64,000 nt of DNA from Balanoglossus misakiensis (taxonomy: Eukaryota; Hemichordata). The DNA lies in contig CM082586.2 of assembly GCA_040954595.2 (NCBI GenBank), positions 558,001 through 622,000 on the forward strand. Reading direction: 5' to 3'. The notes under the pieces are model-generated. The model was not told the origin of the DNA. It saw only the letters and a list, made by a program, of their open reading frames with translations, and made no database searches. The first letter of the stretch is position 1. Every line of letters starts with the position of its first letter. Both the position numbers and the translations under genes were made by a program. This document shows positions 51,600 through 64,000 of the stretch, piece after piece.

Positions 51600-52490
51600 C
51601 ATGAATCCATGTCACCATCAAAAGCGTTTATTACACAATTCTCGTAAACGTAACACCCGGATGTTAAAACCACCCACTAATAAGGTTATAATGATATTTA
51701 TTTGAAACTATTAAAATTAATGTGTTACTGTCATATACCCATTAACCAACGCTGAATACTGTTAACATTTGTACATAACTATTTCGGGAAATAATCTGAT
51801 CTATCTGAAAATGGATTAAAATAAATCAAATGACTTTAAATCATTGAGTTAATTATCTTCCGTGGAAAAAATCAGCATGTTCATGAATACGCTGATTATG
51901 CATTTGGAAATTTCGCAGAAAGATGAGTATGGCCGATATCAGCACATGAAACTTAACCATCAAAATTAATTACATAATATATAGCGACGTAGAAATCAAC
52001 GATGTTCAATGCACGGCAATATATTCTCGCTACAATAACCAGTTTTATGCTGCGAGTATATTATCCGGCTTACAACACTTATTGATATGCTAAACTACTT
52101 CTCAATCACAACAACCAATCACAGGCTTCACAAAATGCACCTGGTGAATGACGCATTTCGATTGGACAGTTGTCGGCCAGCGCAGTTGACAGACGGTCAG
52201 TGAGGTGCCACGTTTCCATCATTCGAGACTCAATCTTTGACGGGCAAACATCATGGCTGAACGTAGTGAAGAGAACGACCTATTCATTACCAGGAGAAAT
52301 TTCCGACAACCAAGTGAAAGTGAAGGTCAAGACTGTGACGATATGGAGTAGATTTCCCAAGATTTTGGTAGCCTCATCGACGATTATGTGCATAAACCAT
52401 CGGTCACGGAAAGCTACTTGACAAAGGGTGTCCTTTCTCCTGGCTTGCAGCCGCCATTGCGCACATCCTCTACTGTAAGTAACAACTTTT
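51600..52490 (+). repeat. Exon-like duplicated element, copy 2
   Basis: Same orientation and order as 40080-40935. The exon-like part runs from ATG 52253 through TAG 52349-52351 to the phase-0 donor at 52474. It differs by scattered substitutions and an extra roughly 35-bp stretch near 51995. It lies 3' of OATP C as copy 1 lies 3' of OATP A. Confidence 0.65.
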
Positions 52491-52700
52491 TGTCGTTTTT
52501 TTTCTTGTAACTTGTAAATAAGAAACTACAGAGGAAATAAGGTATATGATAAATTCTTCAACAAAATCTCAAATGTTCATTGTCGTATAATGGCTCTGTA
52601 GCGATGGCTTACATTCGTTACAACTGTTCTTAGCATTTTTTGCTGAATTTTGTTTTTTGATTAGACTAGTGCAATAGATATAACTCTTCACATATAAGAT

Positions 52701-55700
52701 TCATTTAATGTTATATTCATCATTTCTCAGTTCGTTTAAATTTATTTCCTTCATTTTAATTCCCTGGGATTTCTCTGCGTTTGCCATCTTCCGGAGCGCC
52801 AACCACGTGATCAAGTACATAATTACGGCGATGACCTTCAAAACAACCTCAAACGCCATCAATTTCATGCGATAATTGTAGAGATCGTAAACCCAACAGG
52901 TGCTGAAAACACTACATTCAGACGTCCCCCAGAATATACAGGCTGAGTCGATGATGTAGCCCATATATATCGGAGTGGGTACCCAACCTGCAAGCAAAAT
53001 AAAACAAAACCCTGAACAACGTTTCGCATAATTCTGGTAACTGAATTCTCACTATGGGTATCTATTGTAAGCTTAACTAATTTGAGTATGTTGGTAACAC
53101 AATAGGATTAATAGACCATTTTCCGAATTCCACGAGATTTCGCGTGGCTGGCATTTTTTCTGAGGGCATTTCTCCACAAGGCCCCCATTCTCTTTTCATA
53201 CAAAGATTGACTTGCACACACACTGTAGTTTCCGTACTTACCGATAAACTGAGCAAAAAGCTGTCGAATGCCAACTGCAAACGGCTTGTCCTTGGGATCG
53301 ACAATGCTAGAATAAAGAATCCAACCCGTCATATGATTAATAATATGGTCTGTTATTAATTAAATTCAGAAAACACGAAAACGTATCGCACAGTTAGTAT
53401 CGTCATATTGATAATTTTCTTACCGGAGAGGTAACACAACGTACGCTGCCATCGGTAATCCGGCAACGAAAGAGAAGACGAAACAGACCATAACAAAAAT
53501 CACCAGCAGGGTATCACATTGCTCTCCACAAATTCCACCTATAGCTGTTCTTTCCGACAGAGGAGTCTGCAAGTCGTTATCTTCGTTGTCAGTTAAGAGA
53601 CCAACGCAAGTACAGGAACTGAAGTTCTGAAAATACATTAAACAAGAGAAAACTCAGTGGTCATGCATAATCGCACAATTTTAGTGAACACAGTAATTTC
53701 ACATTTGAGAGTTATTGAAATGCCTGCAATGTGACCCAATACCCGGATGAAACCATCAACAAATAGTGAAACCTTAAAGCTAGCACGGTAATTAGAACAA
53801 GTTTAGCATTGATTCGTGTAACACAAACCTTTGAGGTAGCTGTTTCTGTACATCCGGCGTAGCAAGGGGAATAGTACGTGACACCATCGCTGCCACAGAC
53901 AGGGTCGTAGTCAGATTTTGAACACCCACAATTTTGATTACACGATGACGTCAGTGGAGACGAATCCAAGCTGGAAAAGTCTTCATGCCTGTAGTAAGAT
54001 TGGTATTACATGTATTACAATTACATTTCACCAGTTTGTGAAAGCTGAACTTGTTGCTACGGTCTAACTACTAGTATTTGTCTGTCTGCCTGTCTGTCTG
54101 TCTGTCTGTGCGATGCCTGTCTGGTCTGTTTCCCTCCCTTCTCCCTCTCTTCGAAGAACATTACAGAGAAGCGACTCGGAATCCTCACCTGAGTGTGGTT
54201 GCATTGATGGTAACATTCAGAATAATCCTCTCCTTATAAGGAACGGACACACCAGCAAACGTGTCTGTTTCACAACCAAGAAAAAGTACCGGGATAGGGA
54301 GTATGGCGTTGATTATTCCAAATATGACCAACACTTTTGCTATGGCAACCGGCGCCATTTTCAATCGGCGCAGTATATAGCCACCAGCGAAGATCCCTAT
54401 GGATGATGATACCACCAAGGAGATACCTAGAATGTCAAATGATGGTGAATGACAAAGTGAATGACAACGCCTGCGTTTATAATTGTTTGTTAAATATAAA
54501 TGATGTGTCATTTTAGATGATAGAACCGGTTACGTGCGTGAAAAATTGAAATAGTCTTTAAAAATAATGAGAAATCCGATAGTCAATTAAACTGATGATA
54601 CTATAGTTTACTGTTGTTCTTACTTATGAATTTATGTTTTCAAAAAAAGACAAAACTGACTATAAGAGACATACCTGTCAGAAAAGCCGCTTTTGAAGCG
54701 GGGATTCGGAATTGTAACTCCACGTATTTGGTGAAATAAGTTACTAGACCGGAAGTGATGGCGCACTCTAATGCGTAACCAATGGAAACTGATATCAGAG
54801 GAACATTGGTGAAGAGTCTCCGAATTACCACAGGAAATTCTGGAATATAATATGCGAGGAAAATAAGATATAAAATCCGTAGTTGGAGTGCACAGTGCCA
54901 CAAAGTAGTCAAAATACGCTTCTCTACCTCTTATTCTGCTCAATGCTTCTTGTCCCATTCTGTTCTCGTCTTCATCTTCATAATCATCTTTCCGCTTGGG
55001 AGTGTCCTTGTCAGTTTCAGGTGGCAGTGGTAATTTCTTTGGCAGTAATACTATCGGAATGGCAAAGGCCAGTGATAGGACACCCTCCACGATAAATCCC
55101 AGCCACCAAGCTCCAACCCAACGGGTGTCGTAAGGGTCTATATCAATTGTTGACATATCGACGCGATTGAAATCAACGTAGATCCCGACAAATAAAGAAG
55201 CAAATGGAAATCCAACCACAGGTCCCAGGGTGAACATCCCATAATAGATACCTAAAAAGAACAACGAAACCACCTTACTTGAAAAAAATAGTTCTTTTTA
55301 GGGCTTTAGTAATACAATAGTTGACACCAAACCTCTGTGTAATCACGGTGGAGACAAAATAAAGAAGCGGCTTTTATGAAAAAAGATGACGAACATATTT
55401 AAAAAGACTCTTCACACATTTCAATATAGCAAAGACTGAACTAAAATGTTCCCAAGGTGAAACCAATATCAAGGCCCAAGACATTGTATGGTCGATTGCG
55501 CGATATCTTACCTAAATAAAGAGGTGCCTTGAGTTTGCCGATGCCATCGTCAATATATGTTGGCGCCAGAATCACTAAGGGAGTGTAGAAAATTCCCGCC
55601 AGAGTGTGTCCTAGCAACATGAATACCGTGGTCATCATGCTCTCTCGTTCGTCATTGGCTGAACAGCTCGTGACGTTGGTGCTGGATTCTCCGTTTTTAG

Positions 55701-56304
55701 TGCTGTCGTGCGCTAAGCACATAGTTGTGTCATTTGTTCCAAGTTCAACAGTGCTGTAGTTGTACGGTTCGGACAGAAAATGCGAAATGGATACAGAGCA
55801 TAAACTCAGCGCGCCCAGAATGAGGCAGATACCAATAGAGCGAGGGCGATGGCTGTCTGGTCGACCGCAGAGGAACGAGACGAAGAGAACGGATACCAAT
55901 GTTGCACCGTCGAAAAGCGTTGCATTTAATCCCATGAGAACACTTTGTAGGGAGTATCTCTTCTGGATGCTTGTCATTGTTGTGATGAAGACACTAAAAC
56001 TGAACGAGAACAAGAAATTGGAGGCGCACAAAAGGAAGAAGGCGAATTTGATATTGGCGAATATCTGCAGACATTGTGGTCGCCAGCTGCCGATTCCACA
56101 CATCATGTCGGGATCCTCATCCTCATCCATTGAATACTTGAAATTCTTTTTGCCATCTTGCCGTTCTGTTGTAGCTGGCAAAAACTTCCCCGTCTCCTCG
56201 GCCTCTCCCCTTTCATCCGTAGTCGGCCGGTAATTCACTGACAATGGAATCAGTCCGTCTTCAGTAACTGTCCCGCTTTCGAATTCGTTTTCGGCGTTCT
56301 GCAT
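52701..56304 (-). CDS. Organic anion transporter (OATP/SLCO), copy C
   Basis: Eight coding exons: 55512-56304, 54928-55251, 54675-54839, 54189-54426, 53829-53988, 53424-53626, 53242-53306, 52701-52987; 744 aa. All splice sites are canonical and all phases close, so this copy looks intact. It has the OATP signature YDTRWVGAWWLGFIV in exon 2, the Kazal-like loop (CNQNCGCS, YDPVCGSDGVTYYSPC) in exons 5-6 and the VDPKDKPFAVGIRQ block in exon 7. An acceptor-like tcccag sits 4 nt before the ATG, so a noncoding 5' exon is likely. The N-terminal half is nearly that of B (shared TVTEDGLIPL insertion); the last exons are the most divergent of the three copies. The role is as for copy A. Confidence 0.93.
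54079..54112. repeat. (CTGT)n short array in OATP C intron 4
   Basis: About eight units of CTGT with one variant. Confidence 0.85.
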
Positions 56305-56375
56305 TTTCCTGGGACAATTTTTGGTAGAATAAATGAAATAGATGTAATTGCATGATATGATTATCTAATCTAATC

Positions 56376-56400
56376 AATCACTCACTCACTCACTCACTCT
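56376..56400. repeat. Short (TCAC)n tract upstream of OATP C
   Basis: About six units at the same position as the long arrays upstream of A and B; a contracted or ancestral state. Confidence 0.85.
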
Positions 56401-56469
56401 TGTGTTAGCGAATGTTGAGAAAATCATCAAGAACCTTTATCAAAACTGATTTTCAACATGTCTTAAGAT

Positions 56470-57570
56470 TGATTGGTTTTTCTCCTGGGCTCCAACTTCT
56501 ATTATAGTCCGGGTCGGCTGCTCCAGGGGCCAGATGTAACTGTGTCAAATGTACTCTGCATATGTCCACAGACAAGTTCAGAGAAGCTAGCCGCATAGTC
56601 AAGATCAACACCAGCACTAGAGATGATATATGTTTAGAATTTTGTATATTATACTGTATGTAAGATAAAAAACAGATTTGGTGGCACAATGAAGGAAAGT
56701 ATTTGACAGACCCCTGGGGCTAAAAAAAACCGATATGCATGGAAGAAAACATCGCTTTAGTCACACTAAATACGAAAGGTACAAAAAGCGACCCTTGACA
56801 TGGCTAAGGGCACTGTTCGCGGGCTGCTAGCGTGAGAAATTGCCTTGCTTCTAACCTTTAACCCGGGTTGTTGAATTCAGATACAAAAGACTACATCGTT
56901 CGACAAGGCACCATGATTTACTAGTGATGAATGTACCCCTCACACTTTACGTGCCAGGCCATGGAACCACTTCAGAGAGGTGCCCCTGTTTCAAACCTAC
57001 ATTTGACAAACAATCAAGTCCCATAAAGGAAAAACAGTATAGGTACGTCTCTGAGTTAGGCGCCATTTGCTTTATACACCTTCAAACACTTCATATGAAA
57101 AAAGTGCATCGTTTAAATCAGTAAGCTTCTGTATCTCCTTATTGTATCCCCCGCGTTTAAAAATTAAGATACCAATTCTTTGGTGTATTCTACCTTGACT
57201 AGTGTTAACTTTTGAATTCAGATAGAAATAAAGTTGTTCGCCTTCTTGAGTTAAAATAGACAATTCAAACTTGGGTTGTACCATCGGTCAGTTTTGGTAG
57301 TCATTTGATATACATGTATCAGACATTATGAATATGTAACTTGGTTTGGTAGAAGATGGTTTGCATGGGTTTCACTCTTGAATTTCATTTGAAGCAAGTC
57401 TCAGAATTGTTTTTTCTCTTCGTGATTTCGTTATAGTACAAGTCATGTAGCACTGATTGTACTAACCAATGTATATGCAACTAGAACATCTTCTATATAG
57501 ACTGTGTCTTAATGCCCAGTAGTCGGAAACTCTTTCAGTCTATACTACAAAGTTGTTCATAAATGATAAT
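56470..57570. other. 1.1-kb stretch found only upstream of OATP C
   Basis: It separates two blocks (TTAGCGAATGTTGAGA near 56405 and the block at 57575) that are much closer together upstream of B. No reading frame, terminal repeat or known element recognised; it may be an insertion. Confidence 0.4.
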
Positions 57571-57574
57571 AGTT

Positions 57575-57775
57575 TCGACTTAATGCTCACCTGTTGCTTT
57601 ATGAATCACTGCTTAAGATACAAACCGCACGTCTGCGCACACCAAACAACACAAACACAAAATCAAGCCAACCAATGCCCCGAAAATGGTGATCACGCGT
57701 TCCTGAACGCACCCTCATTTGTATACCCCCATTGTACCTTTATTCAAAGCAGGGTCAACTCAGCAGGTAGGTTCT
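57575..57775 (-). promoter_or_regulatory. Conserved upstream block of OATP C
   Basis: Matches 45400-45560 upstream of A and, inverted, 46760-46960 upstream of B: GCTCACCTGTTGCT, TGCCCCGAA(A/T)ATGGTGA and CGCGTTCCTGA cores. Retained in all three copies, so it is probably the promoter or a noncoding first exon. Confidence 0.5.
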
Positions 57776-58108
57776 TTGTATACTGCACTCATGTGAAGTG
57801 ATTGCAACTGAATGAGAAATGACTACTTAAAGTCTTTGCGTTTAACAACTTCTCTGGCATCTGAAGGTCATTCACCCAAATGGACTCTATGTTATTAGAA
57901 TTATTTCGATTTTCATTTCATGATCTAGATGTGCGGCTCTATCATTAATATACATCACTCATTAGGGACGGAGATTCTGATACAATAGCCTGGTAAAATA
58001 CAGCTTTCTCATTGGTTAAGAGACTGACTGCACTGGTCCAGGTGTAAATCGAGTTGCCACGTTGTAGGAGACATGCGCATGTCACTGTGTTTCAGTCAGG
58101 CCACCAGC

Positions 58109-58264
58109 ATGGTCGCGCTCCCGGATATCTCTGCCACAGAGTTTTCAAGCGAATTTGAACGGTTTTGCTCTCAGTTTGACAACCCGACACCCCTGGGATA
58201 AGAGAGAAGATTTTACACTAACTGCAAAACAGGAACGTGCAAGATTTCAGGCTCCCGTGAACTC
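58109..58264 (+). other. Orphan first-exon-like sequence
   Basis: ATG at 58109 (MVALPDISATEF), TAA at 58199-58201, then 21 more open codons to a consensus phase-0 donor at 58264 (GAACTC|gtaagt). The pattern of a short frame, a stop, then an open frame to a phase-0 donor repeats that of the duplicated elements at 40701 and 52253, although the sequence is not clearly related. No downstream exon found. Confidence 0.25.
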
Positions 58265-58703
58265 GTAAGTCTACCAGGTGACGCATGTTAGTGTGGGATG
58301 CATAGGGATCGGATGAGAAGATCATACACGCCATTCTGACAAGGTAAGCGTACAAGAACATTGGGTCACATGACCATGCGATGTATTCATAGGAATTTGT
58401 AGGAGATCATCAAAATAAGGATCAAACGGTGAAAGAGAAGAACAATAGAGCTGGGCAAAACCACAGTGGTCAAAGGGTTAAACACTTTTGTAGTGCACAC
58501 AGCAATCTGAGAATGATCACAGTACCTCTTAAACCACGATGTCTGGGACTAACATTTCTCATCCATGAGGTACAAGTGTAGAACCACAATCCCCTTGGAA
58601 AAGATATTGTGAAAAGTTTCCAGACAAGACTTTTGAGTAGGAGTATGTCACCCATTGTGTATGAAAAATCATTGCAACATAAAAAATATTTGGAAAATGT
58701 ACT

Positions 58704-58709
58704 TTTATT
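58704..58709 (-). terminator. Candidate RAD21 poly(A) signal
   Basis: AATAAA on the minus strand. It would give a RAD21 3'UTR of about 1.8 kb across 58.7-60.5 kb, where no other gene is seen; nearer signals may be used instead. Confidence 0.3.
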
Positions 58710-60523
58710 TGATAAAAAATAAGTAAAGGCAGCACAACTTAGTTTTCTCACATACAGATAATTGTGTACTGAAATGGTTAAACTTCTGGCCAATAATACA
58801 CTAACGAATACTAGTTGTAGAAAGTACGATATAGTCACCAATAGAGATGAGTAATTGAGTGTTATGAGGGTAGTTTGTACACTTAGATGGCTCAGGCTGT
58901 AATATATGAAGCAAGAATTCTGAAGTGTCAGACTTGGGCAGAGAAGCTTAGATCTCCATTTTACAATCAGAAACAAATAGGCAGGAATGATCTATTCAGA
59001 TACATTGTGTTTTTTTTTTTCATAAAACCTAAAAAAATCCTACATGTGCGAGGATGCAAAACCAAGAATTTACTTATTTCAGGTACCGTACAAGTGTTAT
59101 ATACATGCCACATTGAATATTACCTGTGCCGTTGTATATGCTTTGAGTCCAAACTATGCCCTGTAAGAGAATCCTGCAAATTGTGTATTCTTGACCAGAA
59201 TTCAAAGTACAAATTTACAAGTCGATACTAGTTTTACAGGCTAAGATACGCTGCCCATCAATTAAAATAAGTCTATTTACTAAAACATCTTGAAACTATG
59301 GACTTTCAGTGTGGAAGTTCCATTCAACAAAAATACAAAAACTTAAAACTTTATAATTTAAAACAGTCGTCTTTTAACAGTGGGTCTCTATATCATTCAA
59401 GGAAGATGTATGAATATTTAATGAGATATTTTTCTGCTATGAAGCAAGTCATTACCTCATGGACTGGAATTTTCCCAGCATATTTTTTAAATACATGTCC
59501 AAGTGCATTTGATGAAATTGGTTTTCTTTATAGAATGTGACAGCACCATCAAACATCAGTATCCACACGTATTTATCCTGATAATCAGCCTTTTTATTAA
59601 AAAGAAAATATTGCTTCAAAAGCAATGGTGATTCAGGGTATGAGCTGGTCATATGCAACTTTAGACAAAAAGGCAATATATTGGGCTGTGTTTTTTTTTT
59701 TGACATGAACATTTTAATCCTTGAGAATATTTGTGTCTTCTTCCTTTGAAATAGTACATAGCTAAATCCTAAAACAGATACAAAATAAACGAAAGAAAAA
59801 AACACTAGCTTTTTAAATCATAAACATCACTTGTAACTGTAAAAATACTGACATAAAACTAGATAATACACTACTCTCGTTACTAAAACCATTCGGTCAG
59901 TGTCCAAAAAGGAGCTAAAAAGTACAAAGTTCAACAATTTAAGGACTATCTTAGTATATATTAAACAATCATTTACAGTGGAAAGTTGTCCTAGAGTTCT
60001 CTCCATTTGGCAGAGACAATATGCCCTTGTATGATAGGATAGAATGGTAATGAAGCAAACTAGTGGATGCCTTATATACACTGTGTGTGTGTTGTTGATT
60101 AGCATTTATGTCTTTATCAATTCTAGGTTGGCAGCAATCTTATGTTTTCCAAAGGAAATAGCAACCGATTCCAGAAATGACTGTGCCGTAAAGAGGGATT
60201 GTATTTACAACCTTGCTAATGTCAGACCCACTTTTCCTACAACTTGAACAACAACAGCAGCGAGTGAGTATGCATTTTCAGCAACAACTCCATTTTACAA
60301 GTCATTCTCCACATGCAAGACTTCCACAAGAAGTGTAGGAATTCTAAAATTATTATCTACATATATCCACCCCAAAAAGTGATGCATATAAGGAATCTAC
60401 TAGTTGCCAGCAACACCAATTTCCAATACATCCTTTCATACAAGGAAACCCTAAGCTCTGAATAAACTGGTATCGAATCCAGTACTATAGTATTTTACAG
60501 TCTGTGTTAAAACTTTTTAAAAA

Positions 60524-63500
60524 TTATAAGAGTAGATCAAATCTGGGTCCTTTGGTGACTGAAATGTCTCCGAAAGGTTCATCTTGATTGACTTCTATTG
60601 CATTCTGTTTCTTGAGAACAAGGAATGTGTAGAACTTGGATGCTGCTTGTTTTCGGTTATTTTTCTTGGCCAATTCTGAAAAGGTGACTTGGTCTTGCTT
60701 TTGAAGTTGTTTCTGGAGAACATGGATCATCTGTTGTGTTCTCTTGTTCCATCGTTTCTCTTCAAGTTCTGCTGCATCTCCTTCTCCATCTTCCTCCTCG
60801 TCTTCGTCTTGTGACACCTCCGGTGACTGTAAAACAAAGGTCACAGTGTAAGCATGCATATATCTAGACTTGACACAACTAATTTGAAATAAAACTTCAC
60901 TCACTGCAGGTCTCTATGGATATCAGACACTGAAGAAGTCAGAGACACAAACACAAAGCAGTAAGTGCCAATGGAGCATAATTTACCTCTTGTCCATGGT
61001 GTTCATCATCATCCTCACTGTCTGACTGCGGTTCAACACCAAATGACTGCACTGAATCTGGTCCAAACAAGTCATCTCCCATATCACCATCACCATCACT
61101 GGAAGGAGTGTATGGTCTTGGTGGAGGTGACATCGTTGGTAACGGAACTGGTTCGGCGCTCTTTCTTTCCGCTTTCCGTTCTTGCCTCGAGCTCTCGTTC
61201 ACTTCCAGCGTCGATTCCTGTTCTTGAATCACCGGTTCCTCTACTGGATTAACAAAATAAACTTCCACATCAGGAATCGTTCATGGAATCATCATGTGAG
61301 CTAGCATGATAAACTACAAATTCAACAAACAGCGCATTTTTCTAGGCTGCGCCAATTTTCTTTATGGAAAAAGCAGATGATTTTGCTCAAGTTTTGTAGA
61401 TAAGATGAATTACCTTCTCGCGCCTCTTCTACTCTTGGCAGTTCAGGTTCATCAACTTCCATTTTCTCTTCTTCATGCTCGATCTCTCCGTGTTTGGCAA
61501 TGACTTTCTGCGTTGTGAGATTTCGGGTAAAAATCTACAAAGAAAGCAGAGATTTCTCACCATTAAACTCTATCTCTCAACTTGAGTCAGTGGCGCGTCA
61601 AATTGGCTTGGAGAGCACACTGGAAAACACATCTTATTATGGATACATTTAGCAAAAGGACTGTGGCAGTAACATGTGTACTAACCTTGAGTAAACAGCT
61701 TCCAGCAACTCTTCCTGGCAATGAAAACAATTTGTCTACTCCTCCAGTTTCTTTCCAAATCATGAGTTTCTTGGTGGGTGGTGCTAAATCTAATGTTGAA
61801 GTGATGTCTGTCGTGTCTTTGAGTTGTGCTTTGATGATATCACCAGACAATTCTTTGACATCGTCGACGACTAGTTTACGTTTACGCCGGTGTCTCGTTT
61901 CTTTCATTCCTGTCATTGATAAGAATAATGCATGGATATGTCAGAAAAATAAGGTTGGGGCTCATTTTGAGCAAAGGTTCATATGTTAAAGTCATTCAAT
62001 ACATTTTCCAGCTGGGGAGTTAGCTTTTCTGCTCTCAGTAAATTCTACTTCACAATTTTTGTGTCCAGGTGGCACAAAAATGCAGAGAAATGTCCTTTTA
62101 CCTGTGACGTCAATGGGTTCAAGTGCAAAAGCTTCCTCTTCATTTTGTACCAATGTCGTCTGATCTGCTACTGATGGTGCAACAGACGGAGGTGGTTCCA
62201 ACGGTGATGGTGGGGGACCCAATTGCTGTTCTTCTATTTCTTGTGACGTCTCTTCCCTCGGTTTGCTTCCTATGGTTGGAAAGTATTCCCCATTACATTC
62301 ATACACTATACATCATGTCTGACTGTGAGGATATGACTCAGACTGACAAATTCAAACAGGTTTTATTCCAGCACAAATCAATAACACCCATTTGCACTTT
62401 TCAACACTACAACAAACATACCTTCTTTCTCTCGTGTTTCATCCTTTTTCTCCGACGGCTCTCCTCCAAGAGAAACCTCATTTCCTGTAATTTCCGGCTG
62501 CTCTTCAAACAGATTCGGCTCATCCAGGAACCCATCACCAAGAATTCCATCTCCCATAGCTATACCCATTCCACCACCAAATCCATCATCCACCAGAGGT
62601 TTGTCATAGCCTAGATCCATGTGTTTATCGAGAGATGCATCGATTGTGGTGTCTTTCTTCTCCCCAGCTAACATTAAGTGACTTTCATCACCAGACGGTT
62701 TGTAGAGGGATTCTTCCATGTTGGCGCTTTCACGCATCACTTCGCGGTCGTCAAATGGAATATCACCTAAAGTGCACAAAATACAGGGTCAGTGTGTGTG
62801 TTTCAGGATGTTCGCAATTTTTATCTGAACCTCCAATTTTTATCTGAACCTCCTAAATGTGAAATATGCACATGTTGACAAAAAGTAACTTATAATGAAG
62901 TCCACTTACCAAAGCCATCATCATGACCAGACAACGTGATATTTCCAAAGTCCTCTTTCATGGTGATTTCTTCCACTCGACTTTGATTCATAGTAAACTG
63001 CTTCTGGATGTCGATGTCACTGGTTGAAACAAATATCAAGTCACATTGTGGTAAATATGTCATACATAATCTCAGTCTGTTATTTTAACAAATTTTAAAA
63101 TATCTCCAACAACTACACTGGTTTGATTTTATAAATTAATAGTTGCTTTGGTGTTATATCAACATGCATAAAAATGTTTACCTGTAATCTGGTACTGGTG
63201 CATCAAAATCGTGAAATACTTCAGGCAGAGTAATGGCAGTGAATGCAGCCTCACGGTTGTCTTCTGGCAAGTCTACAACACCCGGCCTGAAGGCCATCTT
63301 GATCTTGACAAAAGCTTCATTACAGTCAGCCAGCAAGTATTTTGCTTTTCGACTGTGAATTCGGACAACTCCAAGAAGCAAATGACCGGATGTTCTCAGA
63401 GCCATTTTGACCTGTGTTATTGAAATATACAAGATTGTCAATGCTGGGTTGCAAAAAAAGTGATGAACTTTAATAAGCCTACCTAGTACCCTCAATGTAA

Positions 63501-63715
63501 ACATTGAAACCAGCAATCTTCACATGTCTGTTTCACACACACATAATGTACAAAATTGATGTGTTACATACCTTGGGATGAATGATACTCTCAACACTAC
63601 TTTCAACATTTGTTTCAAAGACGTGAGCCTTTGTAAGTTTCTTGTCCCAATGAGCAGCCAGCCATATCCTAGCTAAAGGACCCTTCTTGCTCAGCACAAA
63701 ATGGGCGTAAAACAT
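60524..63715 (-). CDS. RAD21: RAD21 cohesin kleisin subunit
   Basis: Nine coding exons: 63572-63715, 63182-63411, 62910-63019, 62422-62766, 62102-62269, 61686-61909, 61414-61534, 60987-61243, 60524-60826; 633 aa (human 631). The N-terminal SMC3-binding domain, residues 1-105, is almost the human sequence ([40 protein letters not shown]). The central block has [17 protein letters not shown] and [15 protein letters not shown], in the region that binds the STAG/SA subunit. The C-terminal winged helix, about 575-633, has [14 protein letters not shown] and [17 protein letters not shown] and binds SMC1. The first separase site is kept (DDREVMR at Arg173, like human Arg172); ESSR in exon 8 is a candidate second site. 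RAD21 closes the cohesin ring and is cut at anaphase. An acceptor about 24 nt upstream of the ATG (ttttgtag) shows a further 5'UTR exon beyond or near the window end. Confidence 0.97.
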
Positions 63716-64000
63716 GGTGTGTGCGGTCCTTCTAAACTACAAAAATGTCAAATCTGTAAGAAATGGATATAAAAATGTTATTGCATAACTTATTACAATT
63801 GTTACAACGCAGTCAAAATATTATAAATGATGAACAACATAAAACAATTGATGTGGCAGTATGAAAGATAACGATTGCACCATTCCTTATGCACGTGTAC
63901 ACAGACATGTACGCTTGTTGTATATTGCATCATGGACAAATGTAGGTCAGTGTCATGTGTGGTTGTTTTGACGTCTCTCGACAATCCACATAAACACAAA

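Overview
This is nuclear DNA of an intron-rich invertebrate animal. Genes have many GT-AG introns of about 100 to 4,000 bp, AT-rich noncoding DNA, microsatellites and long 3'UTRs. RAD21, OXR1/NCOA7 and MEA1 orthologues, three OATP (SLCO) transporters, an NHL-propeller protein and a run of death-fold adaptors point to a bilaterian with a large innate-immune/apoptosis repertoire, such as an invertebrate deuterostome or a lophotrochozoan. I cannot fix the phylum from sequence alone. All gene models below were joined by hand from splice sites and reading phase; each one closes in frame.

Layout. 0-2.6 kb: minus-strand NHL-repeat protein (767 aa). 2.6-7.4 kb: no gene seen. 7.4-14.5 kb: MEA1 on the minus strand (204 aa) with a noncoding first exon about 5.5 kb upstream; this exon lies head to head with OXR1/NCOA7. 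15.0-29.8 kb: OXR1/NCOA7 on the plus strand (15 coding exons, 1,156 aa; LysM, GRAM-like, long acidic linker, TLDc). 30.0-39.0 kb: three death-domain genes, namely a CARD+DD protein of RAIDD/CRADD architecture (minus), divergent from a coiled-coil+DD protein (plus), then a 649-aa protein with a C-terminal DD (plus). 40-57.8 kb: three OATP genes, A (minus), B (plus) and C (minus), in an inverted-duplication structure. 58.7-63.7 kb: RAD21 cohesin kleisin (minus; 633 aa), with its 5'UTR running toward the window edge.

The most unusual part is the OATP cluster. A and B form the arms of a large inverted repeat, each with a long tetranucleotide array just upstream of its start (TCAC on one arm, its complement GAGT on the other). 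A copy of the tail of the neighbouring death-domain gene was carried along in inverted orientation and survives at 51.0-51.6 kb without its death-domain exon. Copy B has a mutated splice donor with an in-frame cryptic donor 6 nt downstream, a shortened C-terminus at the duplication junction, and mosaic similarity to A and C. A roughly 0.85-kb exon-like element downstream of A is repeated downstream of C.
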